Of a DNA stretch of 6,127 nucleotides, positions 1 through 4,501 are shown piece after piece; positions within the stretch are counted from its first letter, which is position 1; the number at the start of each line of letters is the position of its first letter. The notes under the pieces were generated by a model. The model saw only the letters and a program-made list of their open reading frames with translations. It did no database searches and was not told where the DNA came from. The position numbers were made by a program, and so were the translations under genes. This DNA comes from Fidelibacterota bacterium (GTDB lineage: Bacteria; Fidelibacterota; UBA2242), in NCBI GenBank assembly GCA_003645845.1, contig QNCV01000168.1, positions 1 through 6,127 on the forward strand, given 5' to 3'.

Positions 1-618
1 AAAAATCAGTGTTTCACCGACTATCGGCGTAGCGGAACTGATGCTGAAAACGGCTGCTGCACGCGGTCCTATCTCCGTTGGAACGAATTCCAGATCATTG
101 GTGATCAGAAGTTTATCCAGCCTTGTTTGATCCATCCCGTAAGTAAACACGAGTGTATGTGTTCCGGCATCAAGATCATAGGTAACCACCTGATTGTTTT
201 TCAGGTTATCATGGACCTCATCCCAGTGCCATTTACAACCGACCTCGATACCCTTCCATTTAACCCAGTCTTCATCATCCATTTTTACCCAAAAGGCATC
301 TTCGTCCGACATATCGATTTTAACACGTCCCCAGATTTTATATGTCCCGGCCTCTTTCAGCGAAAACCGATAGACTGTATGACCGTCGCTGGGAGCGTTT
401 TGGATATTATTGTTCCCTCCGCGGACTTCGATGTACTGTCCACCGGAGGCGGCTTCCGTATCGTGAATCATCATAGGTTCATGGATGTCACCGGCTTCGG
501 CTTCAATCCATAACTGGACCTTCGAATTTTGTTCCTTTGCAATAACCGTTTGAGCGCAAAGCTGATTCAGAACCAGGATCGATAGAACAAGACTAAAATA
601 TGCGATTGACTTTTTCAA
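1..618 (-). CDS. Exported carbohydrate-binding-module and PKD-domain protein (3' end missing)
   Basis: The first 206 residues are visible; the frame is open to the left edge of the window. I start it at TTG (618-616) because an AGAGGA Shine-Dalgarno lies 10 bases upstream and the first residues form a normal signal peptide: LKKS, a hydrophobic stretch at about 5-19, and probable SPI cleavage after LCA at residue 22. Residues 36-180 resemble a CBM6/35-like beta-sandwich: an N-terminal WIEAEAGD strand, ASGGQYIE, then GTYKIWGRV, a Trp-rich segment (W110, W118, W121, W130, W132) and AGTHTLVF. From about residue 187, AVFSISSATPIVGETL is the opening strand of a PKD domain. The likely role is binding a sugar polymer outside the cytoplasm; a catalytic domain may follow beyond the edge. 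It starts 24 bases after the tandem IUNH gene, so it is probably co-transcribed. Domain calls rest on motif recognition; the exact CBM family is uncertain. Confidence 0.8.
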   Translation of the reverse strand, partial: MKKSIAYFSLVLSILVLNQLCAQTVIAKEQNSKVQLWIEAEAGDIHEPMMIHDTEAASGGQYIEVRGGNNNIQNAPSDGHTVYRFSLKEAGTYKIWGRVKIDMSDEDAFWVKMDDEDWVKWKGIEVGCKWHWDEVHDNLKNNQVVTYDLDAGTHTLVFTYGMDQTRLDKLLITNDLEFVPTEIGPRAAAVFSISSATPIVGETLIF

Positions 619-628
619 AACCTGAATA

Positions 629-634
629 TCCTCT
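629..634 (-). promoter_or_regulatory. Ribosome binding site of the CBM/PKD gene
   Basis: AGAGGA lies 10 bases before TTG 618-616. It decides the start, because this gene has no ATG at its N-terminus. Another in-frame TTG (642-640) sits directly after the previous stop codon but has no comparable site in front of it. Confidence 0.55.
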
Positions 635-642
635 TTTTTCAA

Positions 643-2445
643 TTATTGTAACGGTGGCTGCAGCATCAGATTCTGGATAATTTCCGCATAGGCCTCGTCG
701 GTCAGAAGCGGTTTCACAAAAGTGCGATGGCCGGCTTTTATCTGGTATTCAAAACCGTTCTGCAGATGCCCTTTACCCGTCGTTCCCATAGTGAAGTAAT
801 CCGCTAAGCCACGCACTCCGTACAATACAGTAATCTGATCCCAACTGGGGCGATTTTTAAAATCGTTGTTAAAATATTTATAATAGGCCTCCCGGACAGG
901 ATTCTCAACGGGAGCATCTTTCAATCCGGGCCCGGTATAAATTGTACCGCCGGGATCTGTAAACACAATCGGAGTCGGCCACTCTTTGATAACATACTCA
1001 GACACGGAGCTAAGGTTGTGCTGGTTCATATTAAAGCCGCCGCCGTCGGTCGTTCCGGCCATAAGAACCAGTTCCTTTACCTTTGCCTTGACAAGATCGG
1101 GCTCGGCCCGCAACAGTTCAGCAAGGTTGTTGACAAATCCAACACTGATGATAGTGACGGAACCGTCCGGCTGATTGTGCAAAACCTCCTGATATACCTC
1201 CAGAGAACTCTTTGCATTCTCTCTTTCCAGGTCATGGGGAAACTGAGCAACGGATTCCAGATAGCGGGATTCGTGTGGGTTTTCCAGTTTACCTTTAAAA
1301 ATACCGACGGGGATATCACCACGCCCATACCAGGTATTAATGGCATCGATGGCAGGAGCTCCGTAGGGATGAACCTCATTAAAACAGACCGCCAACAGCT
1401 CTACTTCATGCATATTCGCCATGGCATGTAACATCGCCAAACCGCCGACATCGTCAACGTCCGCACACATATCCGTATCGTAAATGACTTTTTTCGGTTG
1501 CCAGCGCGGCGGATCGGTCATCAGATCCTCAATAATTTTTGCGTAGGATTCAGCCGGGAGAAGCGCTTTCAGATATGAATCGTGTCGTTTCTTCAGTTTC
1601 CATTTATAACCAGTCAGCAATTTACCTTTGCCCGAATACACCTTCTTAAAATAATCGGCGCACCCCCTCACGGCATACAGGACCGTCATCTGATCCCAAC
1701 TGGCGTTATCGGGAATATCGGAACCGAGTTGCAGGGAATAAGCCATCCGCACAGGGTTATCTTCCGGCGTGTCCTTCAGGCCGGAACCTGTCATTATCCC
1801 CTCACCGAGCAGATGAAACACCAGTGGAGTCGGCCAATTCTTGATTACATTTTGGGCGGCTTCCTGTGTGTTGTGCAAAACGAAATGCTCCGGATCATTC
1901 TGGTAAGCGCCCATGATCACCAGTTCTTTTACCTTGGCGGCGACCAGCTCCGGCTCATTACGCAAGAGGTCATCCAGATTTTGGAGATAGCCGGTACTGA
2001 TAATCGTCACGGACTTGTCTGGTTGTTTTAATAAGACTTTGCGATACACTTCCAACGCACTCGGTGCACTTTCACTATCGAGGTCATGAGGGAATCGGGT
2101 CAGGGCATGCATATATTTGGATGTATCCGGATCGGGAAAAGGCCCCTTCCAGATACCCACGGGGATGTTGCCCCGGCCGTACCAGGTATTGATGGCATCT
2201 ATGGCAGCAGCGCCGTCGGGATCCCCGGTGGCATTTAAACAGACTGCCAGCAGCTCTGCCTCACCTCGGTTCTGAAGACCATGAATCACGGCCAAAGCAC
2301 CCACATCATCCACTGTCGCACACATGTTGGTCTCATAGATGACTTTTTTTACCGGCCGATTCTGTGCAAATACGAGCGCTGGCAGCAGGATGCTGATAAA
2401 GAAAATTCGTTGCGCGATTTTGAAAAGAGATATTATTGGTTTCAT
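643..2445 (-). CDS. Exported protein with two tandem nucleoside-hydrolase-like (IUNH) domains
   Basis: This is a 600-residue protein with an SPI signal peptide (hydrophobic residues about 14-26, cleavage after VFA at 27). Two IUNH-fold domains follow, residues about 34-316 and 317-600, joined almost without a linker. In classical nucleoside hydrolases the N-terminal DTDxxxDD motif binds calcium and supplies the catalytic base, and a later Asp completes the site. Domain 2 keeps D323-T324-D325 with D331/D332 and D536 (in SWDQ). Domain 1 has E38-T39-N40 instead, with D46/D47 and D251 retained. The ribose-binding EFN motif seen in the first gene of the operon is absent from domain 1 (H187-F-V189) and altered to GFN in domain 2 (470-472). 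Both domains end in YAxII(E/Q)(D/N)LM. Known family members cleave N-ribosides; whether this protein does is open. A single-domain family member is about 310 residues, so this is a fusion. The start is the only ATG before the signal peptide. Confidence 0.88.
   Translation of the reverse strand: MKPIISLFKIAQRIFFISILLPALVFAQNRPVKKVIYETNMCATVDDVGALAVIHGLQNRGEAELLAVCLNATGDPDGAAAIDAINTWYGRGNIPVGIWKGPFPDPDTSKYMHALTRFPHDLDSESAPSALEVYRKVLLKQPDKSVTIISTGYLQNLDDLLRNEPELVAAKVKELVIMGAYQNDPEHFVLHNTQEAAQNVIKNWPTPLVFHLLGEGIMTGSGLKDTPEDNPVRMAYSLQLGSDIPDNASWDQMTVLYAVRGCADYFKKVYSGKGKLLTGYKWKLKKRHDSYLKALLPAESYAKIIEDLMTDPPRWQPKKVIYDTDMCADVDDVGGLAMLHAMANMHEVELLAVCFNEVHPYGAPAIDAINTWYGRGDIPVGIFKGKLENPHESRYLESVAQFPHDLERENAKSSLEVYQEVLHNQPDGSVTIISVGFVNNLAELLRAEPDLVKAKVKELVLMAGTTDGGGFNMNQHNLSSVSEYVIKEWPTPIVFTDPGGTIYTGPGLKDAPVENPVREAYYKYFNNDFKNRPSWDQITVLYGVRGLADYFTMGTTGKGHLQNGFEYQIKAGHRTFVKPLLTDEAYAEIIQNLMLQPPLQ
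646..2346 (-). repeat. Head-to-tail IUNH domain repeat inside one gene
   Basis: The N-terminal copy is encoded by about 1498-2346 and the C-terminal copy by about 646-1497. Each contains, in the same order, VIY(E/D)T(N/D)MC, AIDAINTWYGRG, FPHDL, SVTIIS, VKELV, NPVR, SWDQ and a terminal LM motif. This is a diverged protein-level repeat, not an exact DNA repeat. In a hand-counted 50-residue ungapped segment (101-150 against 385-434) 27 positions are identical. Confidence 0.85.
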
Positions 2446-2460
2446 ATTGTTTTGGTTTTT

Positions 2461-2465
2461 TCCTT
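2461..2465 (-). promoter_or_regulatory. Possible weak ribosome binding site of the tandem IUNH gene
   Basis: AAGGA is the only purine-rich match to a Shine-Dalgarno in the 42-base gap before ATG 2445-2443. It lies 15 bases upstream, farther than usual, so initiation may be inefficient or may depend on translation of the preceding gene. Bacteroidota-type bacteria often use weak Shine-Dalgarno sites. Confidence 0.3.
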
Positions 2466-2487
2466 ATATAATGAAACTACAAACACA

Positions 2488-3435
2488 CTACTTTTTGGGT
2501 GCTTCCACCATCAAATCTTCGATAATTTCTGCATATGCTTTTGCAGGTAAAATATAGTGTAAAACCGCATCTCCCCGGGTTTTCATTTTCCAGGTAAATC
2601 CGCTGGGGATTGATCCGGTTCCCTCACTGATTTTTTTAAAATAATTACAAGCTCCCCTCACGCCATATAGCACTGTTATCTGATCAAAACTCGGTTGGTC
2701 CGGAAATTTTGAGCCTGAATATTTATAGTAAGCCATCCTCACCGGATTGTCTGCAGGTGTCTCTTTTAATCGAGCACCGGTCATAACATCACCTCCCAGA
2801 TGATGAAACACGATCGGAGACGGCCATTTTTCAAGTACGTTTTGAGCTGCTTCGACCGTATTATGAAACCCTAAATTGTGATCATCACCATTGTGAGCCC
2901 CCATGATCACCAGCTCCTTCACCTTTTTTGCGACCAGTTTAGGCTCCTCTTTGATCAAAATCCCCAGGTTGTTCATAAATCCGACACTGATAATTGTCAC
3001 AGAATGATTCGGTTGCTCCGCCAACACTTTTCGATATACTTCCAAAGCACTTGGCGCACTTTTATCGGTCAAATCATGGGGAAATTTGGTGAGATCATGC
3101 AGATATGCGGAAGTATCCGGATCCGGAAAAGGTCCCCGATACACGCCCACCGGAATATCACCCCGGCCATACCACGTATTAATGGCATCAATGGCCGCCA
3201 CACCGTCAGGATGCACTTCGTTTAAACAGACCGCCAGGAGCTCGGCCTCGCCTCGGTTCTGCAGGGCATGAATCACGGCCAAACCGCCAACATCATCTAC
3301 GGCCAGGCACATGTTGGTCTCATATATGACTCTTTTCGGTTGCTGTTCACGGGCAATCATAAGCGCCGGCACGATTAGAAAAAGAATAAGAAAAAACCTC
3401 ATATGTGTATTTCGAAAAGGATTAGCGATCTTCAT
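2488..3435 (-). CDS. Exported single-domain nucleoside-hydrolase-like protein with ETN active-site variant
   Basis: This is a 315-residue protein. I start it at ATG 3435 because AGCAGG lies 5 bases upstream and the residues then read as an n-region followed by a hydrophobic segment (about 14-27) with cleavage after MIA at 28. A TTG 18 bases earlier is in frame but has no clear ribosome site. Residues about 34-312 form one IUNH-like domain: E39-T40-N41 where the family has DTD, D47/D48 retained, SVTIIS at 145-150, and D251 in SFDQ. The usual ribose-binding EFN reads N187-L-G189. Loss of the first Asp (base and calcium ligand in characterised enzymes) and of EFN suggests weak, altered or no nucleoside hydrolysis; a binding or partner role is possible. 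It is closest to the first domain of the next gene: 39 of 50 residues are identical at 101-150. It starts 30 bases after the lipoprotein gene. Confidence 0.85.
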   Translation of the reverse strand: MKIANPFRNTHMRFFLILFLIVPALMIAREQQPKRVIYETNMCLAVDDVGGLAVIHALQNRGEAELLAVCLNEVHPDGVAAIDAINTWYGRGDIPVGVYRGPFPDPDTSAYLHDLTKFPHDLTDKSAPSALEVYRKVLAEQPNHSVTIISVGFMNNLGILIKEEPKLVAKKVKELVIMGAHNGDDHNLGFHNTVEAAQNVLEKWPSPIVFHHLGGDVMTGARLKETPADNPVRMAYYKYSGSKFPDQPSFDQITVLYGVRGACNYFKKISEGTGSIPSGFTWKMKTRGDAVLHYILPAKAYAEIIEDLMVEAPKK

Positions 3436-3440
3436 TTTTA

Positions 3441-3446
3441 CCTGCT
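3441..3446 (-). promoter_or_regulatory. Ribosome binding site deciding the ATG 3435 start
   Basis: AGCAGG ends 5 bases before ATG 3435-3433. The upstream in-frame TTG (3453-3451) would give six extra residues and lacks a purine-rich site, so ATG is preferred. Confidence 0.45.
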
Positions 3447-3465
3447 TTCTCAAAATTTGGACTAT

Positions 3466-4473
3466 CTATTTCGGTAAATGGTAGTTCTCCATAATATTAT
3501 AGAAATCTGCCATAATATCGTCCTTTTTAAAGTTTTCCCAGATTACGATTTTGCGCGGATTAACGGGTTGATCGATCCACTGGTCATTCTCAAATTTCGG
3601 CGCCGGTATTTCGACGCGGTCGGCCCAGGCAGGATTCTTCACGATTGCAACAGCGGCCATATCGAATAAAGGTCTCGTTGTGGCATCTTCACGAAAATTC
3701 TTAAAAAGACTCACCGAATAATCACCGAAATTTGTAAATGAACCTCCATGTCTTCCAATAACAGGTGTGGCAATGTGAGGCCCTTTCCCCGGCATGATTT
3801 CCCGGATATCCTTCAAATAGGCTTTCACCGCATCCGTTCCCGTCTCTTTGTGATAACGCACCATTACCATCTCAAATTCGACATTCGATTCCAACAGCGG
3901 TTTAATCGCGGGAATATCATTAACAAAATTATACTCTCCGGGCTCTGGATAATTGGTGCCCAGCCAGACGATACGAACTTTGGGTATAATAGTAGGGTCC
4001 TTTGTGATCGCCAGGGCAATATTCGTCAGTTTTCCCACCGGCACTAAGACCAGTTTTCTCTTATCCTTCGCGTGAGCTCTTTCAATAATGAAATTCACGG
4101 CATCTGAACCATCAAATTTCTCGTTTTTTACATCATTCTTTATTTCTTCATAATTGCCCGACGCTCCCCTGAATATTTTTATTTTACCATCAAGGCCACA
4201 GAGTTTTACAACTCTGGCAGCTTCTTCATAATGCTTTTCTATTTCACCACCATTACTGGTTCGATTAACGGTAATTCCTTCCACATCAAAAATGTGACTA
4301 TTGAATAGCATATAGGCGATGGCATGCTGATCATCCAGTTCATTGTTGGCATCCGTATCCAATAGAATTCTGATTTTCTCCGATCGGGAGTTTTGGGCTG
4401 AATCCGTGGATTTGGACTGGCAGCTTGAAACCACTAAACATGCCGATAATAAAAAAAGAAATAATTTTCTCAT
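3466..4473 (-). CDS. IUNH-family nucleoside hydrolase lipoprotein
   Basis: This is a 335-residue protein from ATG 4473, chosen because AGAGGGAG lies just upstream and the N-terminus MRKLFLFLLSACLVVSSC is a compact lipoprotein signal (lipobox VSSC, Cys18 as the anchored residue). An ATG nine codons earlier (4500) would add MNVERRGSN and give a poor signal. The mature domain carries D39-T40-D41 with D47/D48, the GKLTNIALAI helix (147-156), the ribose-site motif E180-Y181-N182, and the final metal-site Asp D271 in PLFDMAAVA. All expected calcium ligands and the EYN pocket are thus present, so hydrolysis of an N-ribosyl bond or related furanoside is plausible. Phe270 replaces the His that precedes this Asp in classical enzymes. 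It lacks the Cys pair and LM tail of the other copies, so it belongs to a different subfamily. It lies 28 bases after the T9SS-tailed gene, probably in the same operon, and is membrane anchored. Confidence 0.88.
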   Translation of the reverse strand: MRKLFLFLLSACLVVSSCQSKSTDSAQNSRSEKIRILLDTDANNELDDQHAIAYMLFNSHIFDVEGITVNRTSNGGEIEKHYEEAARVVKLCGLDGKIKIFRGASGNYEEIKNDVKNEKFDGSDAVNFIIERAHAKDKRKLVLVPVGKLTNIALAITKDPTIIPKVRIVWLGTNYPEPGEYNFVNDIPAIKPLLESNVEFEMVMVRYHKETGTDAVKAYLKDIREIMPGKGPHIATPVIGRHGGSFTNFGDYSVSLFKNFREDATTRPLFDMAAVAIVKNPAWADRVEIPAPKFENDQWIDQPVNPRKIVIWENFKKDDIMADFYNIMENYHLPK

Positions 4474-4477
4474 ATTG

Positions 4478-4485
4478 CTCCCTCT
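4478..4485 (-). promoter_or_regulatory. Ribosome binding site of the lipoprotein gene
   Basis: AGAGGGAG ends 4 bases before ATG 4473-4471; counted from its AGAGG core, the spacer is 7. It is the strongest Shine-Dalgarno match in the window and supports the internal ATG over the one at 4500, which nearly abuts the previous stop codon. Confidence 0.6.
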
Positions 4486-4501
4486 TCTTTCTACATTCAT
4501 T

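Noticed and set aside
127..513. Plus-strand open frame of 128 codons
   Set aside because: It lies opposite the CBM/PKD gene, which has a coherent signal peptide and domain motifs; the plus-strand translation shows no recognisable motif.
1077..1379. Minus-strand open frame inside the tandem gene, in another frame
   Set aside because: It overlaps the conserved IUNH domain in the correct frame and has no motif of its own.
1018..1431. Plus-strand open frame opposite the second tandem IUNH domain
   Set aside because: It mirrors conserved minus-strand coding; there is no ribosome site or domain signal, and similar shadows appear opposite the paralogous copies.
1582..2031. Plus-strand open frame of 149 codons
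   Set aside because: It is antisense to the first tandem IUNH domain; a related shadow at 2878-3225 arises because the coding strands are paralogous.
2341..2348. Homopolymer T run (A run in the gene) as a frameshift or slippage site
   Set aside because: The reading frame continues cleanly through it into the conserved VIYETN motif, with the signal peptide in the same frame.
2461..2480. AT-rich TATATAAGG stretch as an internal promoter
   Set aside because: It resembles a -10 box, but I see no convincing -35 partner and the spacing fits an operon, so it stays unsupported.
3451..3453. TTG as start of the single-domain IUNH gene
   Set aside because: No ribosome site precedes it, while ATG 3435 has AGCAGG at a good distance and gives a normal signal peptide.
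4441..4443. Earlier Cys (LSAC, residue 12) as the lipidated residue of the lipoprotein
   Set aside because: It fits a lipobox, but only 11 residues precede it, short for a signal peptide; VSSC at Cys18 is the better choice.
4498..4500. ATG as start of the lipoprotein gene
   Set aside because: It nearly abuts the previous stop, lacks a ribosome site, and adds a charged leader before a compact lipoprotein signal; ATG 4473 has a strong site.
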